64,000 bases of DNA. Origin: Lampris incognitus. Taxonomy: Eukaryota; Chordata; Actinopteri; Lampriformes; Lampridae. Position numbers and translations under genes: made by a program. The notes under the pieces were generated by a model that had not been told where the DNA came from, made no database searches, and saw only the letters and a program-made list of their open reading frames with translations. Each line of letters starts with the position of its first letter. Position 1 is the stretch's first letter. This document shows, in pieces, positions 21,640 through 36,000 of the stretch. The stretch covers positions 84,602,803 through 84,666,802 of the forward strand of contig NC_079213.1 of assembly GCF_029633865.1 (NCBI RefSeq), given 5' to 3'.

Positions 21640-22304
21640 CCTGTGTGTGTGTGTGTGTGCGCGCGCGCGCTTTACTTCACAGAAGCAAATCACATTTCAC
21701 GTTTTGACACGCTATGTGAGTTGGGGGCAGAATATTGTGTGCTGATCCCACTCCATGTCCAGTAGGGAGCGTTGTAGAGACTCGCAGTTCTCGCATTGAC
21801 CAGCGAGGGTTTCTTGAATGGGATACCGCCACCAGTGAGGCTCCGGCGGCACGCTGACACACAGCGAAGTGGAGAAGGGACCCACAGGAGACAGCTGGTC
21901 AGGAGCAGCATACTTGGCCGCTGTACTAGTTTCGTCGATGTTTCTTCATCTGCCCACTGTGCTCGGAGGAGCTGCGGGGTCAGAGGAGCTGAATGAGAAT
22001 GACCGGCTGAAATAAACGGCATGTGATGTAGATACCGCGGACAAAGGAGGTGCCCTACTACAATAACCTCAAAGGAGAGAGGGATACAGTTGAGGGGGAA
22101 GAGGAGAATTTGGGGTCGGAAGTGATTTTTCTCTACGGAACCACGTCGATTGTGAAATGTAAGTCGAAAGACTCAGTTTCTTGGCGTACTTGAATCCAAC
22201 TGAAGACAATAGCGGAGAAGGACAAAGCGTTAACAGTCAAGGAAACGGGAAAATACCCCCTCCAAAAAAAAAGCAGCCCTAAACAACATCACTATCTTCA
22301 GAGC
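21640..22304 (+). promoter_or_regulatory. homer3: homer3 5' flank and probable 5' UTR
   Basis: Begins after a (GT)n(GC)n tract (21641-21670). The DNA becomes richer in CpG toward exon 1. The transcription start cannot be fixed from sequence; the last few hundred bases before 22305 are likely 5' UTR. Confidence 0.45.
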
Positions 22305-22309
22305 ATGGG
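22305..22309 (+). CDS. homer3: homer3 exon 1 coding part (ATGGG)
   Basis: ATGGG followed by donor gtaagt at 22310. Joined to exon 2 (GGAGCAG...) it gives M-G-E-Q-P, the invariant Homer start. Kozak context is good: A at -3, G at +4. It is the only such site noticed upstream with the right phase and sequence. Confidence 0.82.
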
Positions 22310-25300
22310 GTAAGTTGTTCGTTTTGCCCCTGCGGTATCATTCCGCCAGTTTAAACCGTCTACAAGCCATTTCGACCAGCAGCGAAGGCACTTTATTTCT
22401 TGAAATGCTGAAAGCTTGAACTTCGGGATGAGTTAACAGTCTGCCTCGGTAAGAAGACCCACCAGAAAGCCCAAATTGGGAATATTAATAGGGTTCTTTT
22501 TTTACGAGGACCATCTGTCTGTCAATTATAATTACATCTTAGCGCAGTTGGCAATTATTACGCCGACAATTAATGCGGCGAAAACTATTCGTATTTAACA
22601 GTCATAAAACTTGACCTACTTCTCAAGTACTACACATCGTGATGTCCCTTTCCGCCTAGTTACTCGTAAGACCGCAAGAGGGTCTCATTAAATCGTGGCT
22701 CCGTAGAAAAAGTAGTCGTCCCGTTACGTTGCCTGACATTTTAAAATGCCGAGTATGCTGTTGTTTGTCTTACGGCGGCGAATTGGTGCATTACGCCGGC
22801 GGTTACCGAGATTTGTTCGCGACTGTTATTTTTTTTTCTTTCAACAACTGGGGATAAATTAAATGTCTCTAATCTGCTGTCACGTTTGGTTAAACTGATA
22901 GATAAGTTATCCCTGCGCTGTGGAGTTTTTTTTAGCCCCCCCGTGAGATCCTCCACCCCCTCGCAGCCCGGAAGATGTGGAGAAGTGGCAGACACTATGC
23001 AACCCTGCTGGTTTATACGAGCGTTTTGTTCTGCAGTGAATATGTATTTACTGTGTTTTCACGGGGACGGAGGCCAAGAGTAGAGTCGCTAGACGAGTCT
23101 GCAGTATCACGGTGTCGAGTTGTCCTCAAGGCCGGGTTTAAAATCAAATCATTCAGTTTGATAACACTGCGTTGCCTCGTTGAATAATGGACCCGGTGGG
23201 GAGGTGAGGATAGCCTCCAAGACCTCAGCTCAATTACAAGCACAGTTTGTAAAACACAGATTGTGTCCCAATAATTTACCATCACTGGCAGTTTTTTTTA
23301 AATAAAAATTAAGAAAGAGCCCATGATGTTATGTTTGGCCCATGATGAACGCATATCAACTGCAACAAACAAATTGTGGTAACTTTACTTAAAGCACTCC
23401 TCCTTATACAACATTGTAAGGCATCAAAAGCAAGTTATTAGTACTGTAGGTGAGTTTTAATCGTAATTATAGCATGGTACAGCCATTGTGTCACAAACAC
23501 TAGGGTTGCACTCTTTCTGGTGGCAACTGTATAGGTCAAGAAAGTTTTACTTGGGCACACTAGATGCGTAATGCATTATGATGAATTCTGCCATGCATTA
23601 AACAGCATGCACTTTGTATTATACTGCTGATCATAGTTTAAGAACACACTGATGACCAACCTCTAATGAACAAATGCAGTGTGAACTTGACCCTCTGTCC
23701 TCTTCTTCTGCGGCAGAAAAGGAGGCGTCCCCAGGCTGTAAAATGTACCCGCTACACCGTGAAAGGTACTGCTGCCACCCCCGTTATATGTCGTGCCTCT
23801 TCATTGTCAATTTGCCTTCCTCTCCCCAAAATCCTTTCCTCCCATCACCTGACAGTCGTGTCGTCAGCTCGCCCCATTTCGTTACCCCGTGGTCTGTCTG
23901 TCATGCGTTGGATTGTGCTAGTGGTGATTGAGGTTGTCATGCAACCCAAGGGCCCTTGATGTCCCCATCCCACCCCCCATGCATATCTGTCAGAGTACCC
24001 TGAATACTTGTGTATTTTTTAAATATTTATTAATTTTAACGAAAGCTTATTTTTATTGAGGAAGTCGCCCTGAGATTTAGAATCTCTTTTTCACGGGTGA
24101 CCTGAACAAGGAACGGCAGCATCATAAACCCCAATGACAAAAATCAAAACATTGCATATCAAGTTCAAATAGATGAGAGCATGTTAGTACAATAGTCTAT
24201 TGCACTTCAGAAAAAGGGTAAAAACTGTGTTTTTATGCTGGCTAGGTAATGCAGGCGCCGGTCTCCGTGGTGTCATCCTCAAGATTCTTATTAAATGTTT
24301 GAACTTCTCCAAGACTGCAAAGCATATTTTCCTATACAGAGACTTCCAGACAGGGAGCAGAGTATGTGACGCCTCTTTTACCTCATAGGGTTTTGATTCA
24401 GGAAACAGACAATGAGAACACATCTTGCTAACAAAGATCATAGGTTTCACCCAATTTAGGATAAATGTAATAACAAAAGTGGAATAGGAGCAAGTGTTAG
24501 TTATAAGAAAATAGATCAAATCAAATCTCGAGGTTCTTGAAGCCCTGTGTCTTATCTAAAAGGTAAAGGATGGGGACATGCTGTTCTTCCTTCCTCTAAT
24601 ATTTCCCCTAAACACACCGGCCTGCCAGGTGACACAAGAGACAGATCTGTCCCCTCAGCTGTCTTCTCCCAGTGAAGCACTTGCCTGCTCACTGTGGGTG
24701 GAGCAGTGGGAGTGAAGAGTCGAGGGTTTGTACAGGTTTACAGAATGCTCCCATAGCTCTTCCCATGATGTACCAATGTATCTGTTCACAAATGAGCCCG
24801 CTTAGAGATTTGTATAGAGATTATCTTATAGTGTGGTTAATGATGTGATATACAGGATGCTGAGATCTCAAGCTAATCACCTATGAACTTCATTACCATT
24901 TGGATCAGGGATGATTATACTGTAATGATATAACCAACTGTCAAGTTAATTACCGTCGTAGGATGGTGAGGTCACTGTGTACCCACCTAATGGCGTAATT
25001 AGCATTTAAAATGGGAACGTATGGTTCTGGTAAGCCCAAATCAACATCGGTCGTGCACATTTTTCCTCGCTCATAGCCACAGAACTGAAACTGGGTGAAC
25101 TATAATCAGCTAATCTGCTGCATACTGCCTTGAGGACTCTTCACAGTCTGTATCCTTCCACTGCCAAGGAGAAATCCACCACTTTGTTGAGTGAGAGTGC
25201 TTCCTAACTGCTAACTGTTTAGGAGATGTCTACATTTGCATGAACAAACAGTGTTTTCAGTACCATGACTCAGATCCATTCACTTCACTTCAAATTGCTT

Positions 25301-28300
25301 TGTTGGCATGAAAATAAAACAATATCACAAGAACATCAGTGTGAATAAACATCACCCCCCCCCCATTGAGGCAGTCTTCGTGCCTATGTATTTCTGACAT
25401 TCATTACCCAACTTTGCAAACTTTCTCTCTCTCACACATACTCTTCTTCCCTCATTTTAAGAACAGTATTGTTTGTTTTATTAACATGTATACTTAGTTA
25501 ACAACATTCCCAAATAATCTAAAAACAATTAGTTTTGATTAAGAACAAACAGTAAAAGTAAATAGGTATTCTGTAAAATTAAATGAAAACAAGGAGAGAC
25601 ATACAAATGGTAATAATTAAAAAGAAACATAAATAAGTTTTGAGTAAAATGCAAAAACTAGAAGAAAATAAAATTAACAGATAAATTCTACTACAGTCAT
25701 AGTAGTATTAATAGAGGTTTATACCCCTCAAATATCAATTCCAGATTTAATAACAGACAAATGAATGATGGATGAATGAATGAGTGAATGAATCAATGAA
25801 TCAAAAATTGAACAAGAGGTTGAGTTTTTATGTCAGGCCAGCTAGTTCTTAAATTCAGCCTTTAATGTTATTGTCATAGTCTGTCCTTCAGTTTGTTAAC
25901 ATGCATTCACAGACCGTGCATTTCCATCTCCTAATAGTGTTGGTTGTTTCACCCCATCACCCAGTTTGGTGACATTAAGAATCAGCTGGTAGGATTTGTT
26001 AAACTAGTGTGTTCAGATGGTGGGTTTATTTTTCCCAGTTTAAGAGAAAGTGCATCTCTGTCCCATGCAATGACCGCATAGTCCCCATTTTGGTATTGCC
26101 AAGAGACCTGTATTCACATTTTATCTGGATGTGATTTATCTACATTGCATTCAGACTTGTTAACAAAAAATGTGTCCCTGGTAGTCTGATTGAAAGCCAG
26201 TTGCATTCCTCCAGAGCTTTTCTGAAAATTGTTCCTAAATGAAGCTTACGTTTTACTTAACGTTCCTCTCCAACATATATGGTCCATGTGTATCATGGCA
26301 GATAGCATACCGTACCACTGCCTAGAAATCAGCATTATAGTTAATAGTGCTAATAAATAAATAAATATTAATAATTAATTAATAGAAGACATTGGTGGTG
26401 TAGTAGTAAAAAAAAAAGAAAGAAAAAAGAATTGCTGCCTTCCAAGCAGCTGACTCGGGTTCGATTCCTGGTCAACACACCCATTGGCCCTGTGATGGAC
26501 TGGCGGCTTGTCCAGGGTGTCTCCCCGCCTGTCGCCCAGTGACTGCTGGGATAGGCTCCAGGATCCCTGCGACCCTTAGTAAGGATAAGCAGTTTGGATA
26601 ATGAATGAAGTAATAGCGTTCTCCCTACTCTGTGTCAGCAGTCAGAACAGTAAATAAGTTAGCAACTTCATTCTTCAATTTTAATCATGAATGAAGAATA
26701 GAAAGAACTAGTAAGAAGAGGGTGCTCGCTAAATAGTTTGCACGAGAAGATGAATAGACTTAAAGGATAGGTTCGCTTTTTCAACCTAGACCTCATTAGA
26801 ATGCTGTCAGCTATCATTAGGATGCCTGTGATAGTACTGTGAGCTTCTCGTTATTGAAAAGGCGATGTGTCATTAGTTTTTTCAAGGTTTAAACAATTGT
26901 CCATTGGGCTGTGTTGAAGCTCGGCAAGAAGATTCAGCTTGGTGGTTTAAGCATTCAAAAATGTTCAAGATGACCTGTCAATGCTCTATAAACCTTACAC
27001 AGTTTATAAGATAATATCTTCCAATTTGTCATATTGTTTTTCAAAATGTTACCATTGTTTTATAGTGCCACTCTCCACTCACTTATTTTCCATTCTTCAT
27101 TTCATAGTTACAGAATGAAGTTATGCATGTGTTTATTGTTCAGATTGCTGATAATGACTTGTCCTACAGTGAAAATTATTGATTTCAACGCCTATTGCTC
27201 AGTTTGCACCAGTGTGTTATGCTGTTTGCCACATACACACACAAACCGCAGTGCAATGGGTGCAGGCGATAATACCTCTTCCCACCTTTTCTGGCGTAAG
27301 TGCATCTACAGTATGCAACAGTGTGTGTGTGTGTGTGTGGGGGGGGGGGGGTTGTGTTCACCTTAACAAACTCCTTAGAGTCACATAAAGTTTTTGGAGT
27401 AAAAATTACACATGTGGCTGGGGGAAACAGTTACATTTACACATAGCCTAAGGTGGTTTGAGAAATTGGATTACAATCTGTCCCCAATGCCCATCAGGTG
27501 CATTTTCACTTGGGTTTGTTTGTGGTTAAGTGTGGTTGCGTTGCTGTCGGCTCACCCAGGATAAACGCTCATGCCAGGTTCAAATGGGCTAATAATCCCT
27601 CTTCTTTAGGACTTGTGCTGTTGTGTCTTTGCAGCTAGACTGTCATTCCCACTCAGTATCTATTGTATTGTGAGGAGATACTCTGCCAATTTCACATTAG
27701 GTTCAGATAGCAATTGGATTTGTTTTGTCTTTGGTTTTTCCAATATTCCAGCAATGCATATCCCCCCCCCCCCCCGCCACATCTTCATAACTGTAGTAGC
27801 TTATCAGTGGGACACCTCAAAGAAGCACAAAACCTTCAGATGAGTGAAGTGTCTTCCTGACACATCTGGAGGAAAAAGTTGTTGTTTTTGGCCTTGTACC
27901 AGCTTTTTCTGCTAAAGGCTTACCATCAAAGTCACAAGTTGAGGAGGATTTTATTTGATTAGAGTCCAGATCTTGATGAGCATGCAAAGAGAGTGTGAGG
28001 ATGTTTTTAAAAAGCTGGGTTCTCTTCTTACAGGAATACAAAGAAGCATTCCTAACTTTTGGCCTGTGTAGGAAAGTTGGACGGCGTCTGGTGGGTGGGT
28101 TGTGGGTTGTGCAGCAGATACGGTGACCTGTTGTTGAGCAGCTATGAGGTAGTGTTTCCCCTGGCGGCGCTATTTTGGTATTGAGTTGTACAGTGTCATG
28201 TTGCTGAACTGGGCCAGATGCAGTTGCTGGCTTGGGAATGTGGACACAAGGTTCTCAGAGACTAGAGGAACTACCTACATACCTAGAGCTACATTCTTAA

Positions 28301-31300
28301 GATGGTTCCTGAAAACAAAACCCCACTCTCTGACCCGAACAAGACTTTTCTTTATTAAAGTAATCCTTCATGAGTTTTTATTCTACTTGTTGTCTACAGT
28401 GGGAGAGAGAGAGCGAGTCTTTCTGCCTCAAGCTGTTGCAGAAAGCTTGGTCCCCAGATACTTTGAATTGCCAGAATTTTTCAACAGAGTTCCGGTCCAG
28501 GGTGTGTTAACTTATACACAGATGGTGTAATACTGTGTTATTGTTTGACTTTTTACACGTTTAACTGATGCTCTTATCCAGATGAATTTACCTCTGTGCC
28601 AGAATGAAAGGGGCCTTGCTCAAGGGTACTTTGACATGGGACACTAGTCAGCTGCAGCAGGGATTAAACCTATGAACTATTCTTCACCAGATGGTCTTTC
28701 TAACCACAAGCCCACCTTGACAGCTCTTCTCAGAGTCCATGAATGATTTTTATTTCACAAAAATATCCAGTATTTCTTTCAAAATTGAGATAGTTACAAG
28801 CTTATTTTAGCACATTATATCAGATGGTTGGCTTAACCCCGAATAATGTTGAGGAAGTGCAAGGTCTCCCCTCTGAGCAGCGTTCAAGCAACCACTGCTT
28901 ATTGGAGCATGTCTTTTTTTAAATTTTTTATTTTTTACAGTGAATGTTTACAAATATATTTCAAGACAATCTCTTGAGGATGGGTTGCAGGATGAAATTA
29001 AAGGTGTGCTGTGTAAGACTGCTAGCGCACCGCAGATGCAAACAAATTTTGGACATCAAATCAAAAACAGAAAATGGACCTGACTCAACCCTTCAGTCCC
29101 AGACTCACTTGCAAACAGTGCTGCATACAAACTCTCCAAGGCGATATCAGTTTGCATTACTCGGCGATATAAATGCTAATGCAAAGAGGAAAAAGATACC
29201 CCACTGACATTTAAAGTCAATAACAAATTGTGCTCATACCCCCAATTTATTTTGAATGAGGGGGAGGTTGTGCAGAGTAGACAGTGACTACTCTGGCCAC
29301 TCCTCAGCCAGTGATAGGCACTGTAGCATAGGGACAGGCCATGTCCATTCCAGCCAGCTGTTGTTACTTGGACTGGACAACTGATCTTGGTGTAATATAG
29401 GACAGAAAGACCTAGAAGTATATAAATAATTACATAGAAGATGCTGTCTTACCTTTCTGTACCAAACCTACGACTTGTATCTACATTATAGATAGCAAGA
29501 ATCAATACCAAGACTTGCTGCTCCTTTGCCATATTTTGCAGTATGCACCAGTCTGTGGGAAATGTGTAGTTGAACCGGAAAATATATAAAGGGTGGGTTG
29601 GACTTCAGCTATAGGGGAGGGACAAACGTGTGACCCAGAAAAATAGACTGAGCCACATACAGAGGACAGCAACACACCAAATGGGGAAAGCAACAAACGC
29701 AAAGCCCATTCCTCTACCATATCTATTGACCCATTTAGGGAATTTGCACAGTCTACCTAAAAACTAAGTTTAGATATAGTCTACATTTAAGGGTTGCCTT
29801 CTAAAGCCGCTTTCAAACACATACTCCGTCAGATTGCTGTAATGATTTTTCTTGTACAGCTGGTGGTTTTGACCGTCTGTTTTGGCCTCTCTATCCATTA
29901 TATTTACAGATAACGTTTATTCACACATGATATGATGGCACTGTTTCTGTCTCATTACACCCCCCTCATACAGGATGTCTTTTATTTCATCATAGACCAC
30001 GGCATCCCTAACACTGCTACACAACCGACTATCAATCTCATCCTCTGCACAGACTGAAAGAAGCTCTCATACTTCTAGATCGGTCCATTTTCCTGACATT
30101 TTTGAATATGCGCTTGCTTTTTTGCTGGTTTACAAATGAATCTGCTGTGAGCAAGTTGCGGATACCTTCCTTGTGATTGATTCATTTTCACCTGTAAAAG
30201 CATCTTGTGTAAAATTGATATGGCAATCTCATGGCTGTCATTCAGACTATCGTCATTCAGAAACATTTCCCTATTTGTTACCATGTCTTAAGTCGGCAAA
30301 CTTGCCAGTGCAACTTTTATGGAACATTGACTCTGGCTTGCGTTCACACAAAAACTTGACACATTAGAATTACCGTATGACTTGAATGAGGCTGCATGTG
30401 TTAATGGGCTTTGATATTTGTTGATTAATTTGCTGTGCCCACTGATGGTTTAAGTGGTAAAGTTGTCTGGCTATGGATTTACATGAGTGACTCCGCTGGT
30501 TTTGGACTGAACTCACAGCCTTCTCTGCTGTGTCTCCCTCTCTACATTTTCCTTGAAGGGTTTGCTTTTAAATGTGACAAACTGGATTTTTTGTGCCCCC
30601 CCCCCTCTTTTTCTCCCCAGTTGTACTTGGCCAATTACCCCACTCTTTTGAGCCCTCCTGGTCACTGCTCCACCCACCCCCCCACTGATCCGGGGAGGGC
30701 TGCAGACTACCACATGCCTCCTCTGATACATGTGTAGTCACTAGCCGCTGCTTTTCACCTGACGGTGAAGAGTTTCACCAGGGGGTCGTAGCACGTTGGA
30801 GGGTCAAGCTATTCCCCCCAGTTCCCCCTCCCCCCGAACAGGCACCCCAACTGACCAGAGGAGGTGCTAGTGCGGCAACCAGGACACATACCCACATCTG
30901 GCTTCCCACCTGCAGACACGGCCAATTGCGTCTGTAGGGACGCCCGACCAAGCCGGAGGTAACACAGGGATTTGAACCAGCAATCCCCGTGTTGGTAGGC
31001 AACAGAATAGACCACTACCATACCTGGAGGCCCTGTTTTTCGTTTTTTTTTTTTTTTGCAACCAGTCTAATGTACACACACATTCAAACACTCACACACT
31101 TCCTTACCTGGATTATTGAGCAGTAGCACGCATAAAGATACAAAAACAGGTGTTTACAACCAGGGGATCTTGTCATCTCCATTATTGGCTATTTAAAGAA
31201 GATTTTATGGACCGCAGAAACAAGTGGCTGGGTGTCCACAGGGCCAGGCTGTAAGAAGGATGGGGATTCCTCAGAGCGAGCCCTTTTACACATCAGTAAC

Positions 31301-33049
31301 TCTGGGAGATGAATAGGCGATGGAGTTTATAAACAAGATAAAGAGACCAGTGAGAGAGGATTAGTCAGTGATGACTGTGGGCGAACACACGCGTGCACAC
31401 ACATTCACGTTCACACACACTCCCAAGGTCACCATCTCAGTGTGTGTGTTTCTGTGTATGTGGCTTGGGTGTAAATGAAGAAAAACTTGAGAGAGTCCTC
31501 TCAATTTTGCCCTAAACAGTTTTAGATACATTTTTATGAGGAAAGTGTGGTTGTTGAACATACTGATGGTTATGTAAAATTCTTCCAATGGCAATATGAT
31601 TGATTTTTTTCTATTCTTACATACATGTGAAAGGTTTTGAAATAACATGCAGTAGATGGAAATGTAACCTCTTTATCAGCTGACATAGCTCCCAATGAGT
31701 TGCTATTTACACCTGCCATTAAGGTATATAACGGAAACGGATGAGCCGCTGTGGTGACCCCTAATGGGAGCAGCCGAAAGTAGTAGTAGTAGTAGTGGTA
31801 GAAGATTAAGGTTTATAACAGGAGGAGACTTTAAACTTTCTCACCCAGGGGTAGTTTGACTGAGAACCATGTTTTTTTTCAAATGCCAGTTTTCTTTTAT
31901 ATACATAACTAGTTGGTGCCCAGTTTAACCACAATCTACTGCTTGCGTATTGGATCTGCCCAGTACAAACACAGTTTTCTTCTGTTGGCTACTGGGAGCT
32001 GCCCTGTATAACCATAGTCTTGTTTGTACTTTTGATTGCTCGGTGCTTCCCAGTAAAACCAGTCTTCTGCGCAATAGCAGTAGTAGATGAGGTGCCTTAT
32101 TAAAGAGGACGTTGGCTGTCGCTGTTGAGATTGTTTCTGGGATTTCGAGTGTTACTTGCTCACTTTCCCAGGCAGGACTTCACCAACTGCTTCTTGGATT
32201 TGAACCAGCAACCCTCTGCCCACTAGTCCCTGAAACAGTCTCATTAAGCTGCTCCTAGAGTGCTTGGCTATTTGTCATCATTGTCAGTAATGTCAGAATA
32301 GAAGAGACGTACCTCTGAACACCATGGCCCATTGATTTCAGAGATCAGAAGACATTTCCTGTGTAGTAAACTAAACATCCATGCTGCTTAATTTCCAGCC
32401 AGCACAGATGGAGATGAGTTTGTTTGTTTTTTTCATTTAATGTACTTTGTAAAGTCTCCAAGGGGGGGATATTGTCTTTTTAGCAGGCAGCTAGTGTTGC
32501 TATTGTGCATGTTGAAAATATTTGACAGGCATGGGCTTACAGCTAGCTATCAGATGTGGGACCTCCTAATGTGAGATGATCTCTCCGTTCCTAACCATTA
32601 GGCCATCCTGCTGCTCCAGGAGAGTCACACCGCAGGCAGGAGGATCAATTTCTCCTCTATATCAGTGAGGCCGGTTTGGCTTTAATACCTACCCTGGGCA
32701 ATTATGGTTAGGAAAAGATTTGGCTCGGGAGATAGAGGCTTTTTGGTACTGCAGAGGGAGAAGAGAAAGGATGACAAGGGAGAAAGGGCTGTTAATTTGA
32801 TCTGGTCTCTAATGTCAAACAACATACCTGGTGTCTATTGGTTGACCTGAAGGTTTCACACCAGTTACCTCATTATGAGATCTGGGTGTAGTTCACAGCA
32901 GGGCTGTATGTCCCTTTTATCTGTTCAGCATTGGGATCAGGTCAGAGTGCTTTAAGGAGGGATCAGGAGAAGGGTTTGGAATTTCTGCCTATTTCAGTCT
33001 TATACCATCAGTCAGAGTTTACGCTGTAATCCACTGACTATCCCATCTA

Positions 33050-33091
<42 letters not shown>

Positions 33092-36000
33092 CTTTTGTCT
33101 CTTACCTTTCACTTTGTGCTCAAACGATATAACGGTAACCCACATTGGTCTACCCTTGTACCAATCACCAATGGCACAAAGCTTCTTCTAGGAGAAATAG
33201 TTGGCTAGTGGGCAGCCAATATTAATCATTTCCATTGTTTGACATTTCTACTTACCTATTCTAGAACAATTGATCTATTAAGCCACAATAAAGGCACTTC
33301 TTGGTCCATTAAGACCCAGAGTTCATTAGGGTGTCATTTGCTCTAGAAAAGACAATCGTTGAAAATGTCTAAAAATGGAAATGCTTCAAATTAGTTGTCC
33401 ACTTTCAAACTGATCTTGCTAAAAGAAACAATAAGCTTTTAGGGGTTCACTGTGTTGCTTGAAGATACTTGGTCAGGGCATGTTGCATATGAATCCCTGA
33501 CTGACATATGGACTAAACAGTCTCTATACCTTAGAAACACCACTAGGGCGTCGGGGTGGCGTAGCGGTCTATTCCGTTGCCTACCAACACGGGGGTCATC
33601 AGTTCGAATCCCTGTGTTACCTCTGGCTTGGTTGGGCGTCCCTACAGACACAATTGGCTGTGTCTGCTGGTGTGAAGCTGGATGTGGGTGTGTCCTGGTC
33701 ACTGCACTAGCGCCTCCTCTGGTCGGTCGGGGCGCCTGTTCAGGGGGGAGGGGGAACTGGGGGGAATAGCGTGATCCTCCCACAGGCTACGTCCCCCTGG
33801 TGAAACTCCTCACTGTCAGGTGAAAAGAAGCAGCTGACGACTCCACATGTATCAGAGGAGGCATGTGGTAGTCTGCAGCCCTCCCCAGCTCGGCAGAGGG
33901 TGGAGCAGTGACCGGGACGGCTCAGAGGAGTGGGGTAATTGGCCAGATACAATTGGGGAGAAAAAGGGGGGCGGGAATCAAAAAAAAAAAGAAAAGGGGG
34001 GGGGATCTAAAAAAAAAAAAAAAAAGAACCACCACTAGGCACTAAAATTACTCAAGCTAAATGCTAACCTTCATGCCCAGAGAGCCCAAACCTATAGAAC
34101 AATTTGTTTGAGAAGATACAATGCACCTATCTTATTGTATACTTTTGAAGAAATCACAAAAAATCCTTGTTTTTATGGAGAAGGCATGTTATTGTTCCTG
34201 TAATTTTGCAATAGTGGAATTAATTTGTATGTTGGGAGGTAAAAATGGTTTCTGAATACCTCCCACCCTAATTTGCTCTGGATCTTAATAGGGCCAAAGG
34301 TCCCTTGATTGCAGATGATTGTTTTTTTTATATCTTTGTGTGATCCACCTTACTCAACAGTACAGTTAACATTACTATGATAACCAACAGAGACTGATGG
34401 CTTCCTGGATTATGTTCCAGGCAACAAACATTTTTGTTAATTATAATACATTTCTAAGTGATTGCCATATCCCATCAACCGCAATTCTCTGTCTGCCTGG
34501 ACGGGCGGCAGTGGTGTGTATGGATAAATGGGGAAGGGCGGTGGTGGTGGTGTGTGTGGGTGGGAGGTTGATATATAGATGACCTGGAAAAGATTAATGG
34601 TAATCTATCTAGACACTCCTCCCTCCCCCCCTGGTGGATTTAGGTTTCTGGGCTCCCGGCTAGTGAGAGCACCACTGAGCTGCATTGTAAATGTCAGCAG
34701 CCCTCTCTTCGGGATGCTGAGCTTTGTAGTGACAGGGCAGCACAGCTCCATGTTAAAAGGACAGCAGGATAGCAGCAGTTATTGGTGTTGGTGAGTGGTT
34801 CAGCAGCCCGTGCTGGTCGGTTGATGGCTCCCTATCCCGTGGGCTCAACATCGACCCTGAAGGGTTGTTCTGAATGTGGCAGCTGGCCAGTCCAGGACCT
34901 CATGTCCCACAATAAATGTTATGCTCCACCCCCATTTCCCAATAACCCCCTCTGCTTTTCTAACACATACAGATATGCCTGCCCCATCTCCCCAAAGCCT
35001 GCTATTGCCCAGCAGTGACGCCTATGGTGCTTTTGACATAGAAAGGCTTTTGCCATAGAAGGGCAGTACGGATCTGAGCAGAGAAAAAAACTATTTCAGT
35101 GTCATTTCCATTAGCGCACAGTTTGCCATGACGTGGTTCCAAACCATGCTCATTTCTGTATTTTTAACACCATTTGATAACTGCTCAACGCAGCTGGATT
35201 GTGCCAATGGGAGGGCTTAAAGACTGGTACTCAGTGTCAGGTTTTACATTCACATCACATACAGTGACTAAATATGGTACATTGCTGATATCCTATAGCA
35301 CCAAAAATACATCCTGCACTGATCCTAAAGTTGATTCTCAAATTACAACTAGTAGGTGTTTGACTTCGTTGATCACGAAAAAATCTAAATGTGTGTTGTG
35401 GACAGTGGAGATCATTGTCTGGTCAATCGTTGCCTGTGTATTATGTAGACTGACTCTGTGACATGGTTTAACATGTTGTAGTCATCGTAATTTTTTTCTG
35501 TGGGATTTATTTCCTATTTTAGCTCCAACGGTGATGGTAACAAGAATAATAATGATGCACATGACTTCTCGCCAGCTCAGCACAGCGTGAAGTGGCCTCA
35601 TTACAGCCTCAGCACATAATGGAAAAAGGTACCAGTGATTTAGAGAGACTGTCCTGGTACTAGAATGACACAGGATCAATCCCCACAACACCTAGGGTGT
35701 CCTGCAACAAGTCACTGGACCTCTGCCAAGTACACTAGCTTAGGAGCACCAGCTAAAAGCCTTGCTATAATATAGTTAGTTTTTCTGCTTTCATCAAGCC
35801 AGCTCTCAAGGCCATCTGTGAAGTTACTATTGGCTACTACTATCACTGGTCCACTTTCAAAGGCTGTTTGAAGGATTTCATTATGTGGGGTACAAAACTG
35901 CATGGTATCCACTGGAAAACAGCATAATACTGATTCTGTACCATCACAATCTAGTAGTATGTGCACAGCAGGGTACTGATAAATCGAAAACTCTTTCTCT

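Noticed and set aside
33050..33090. CRISPR-like array of TGTC units
   Set aside because: Simple tetranucleotide microsatellite in a vertebrate genome; no spacers.
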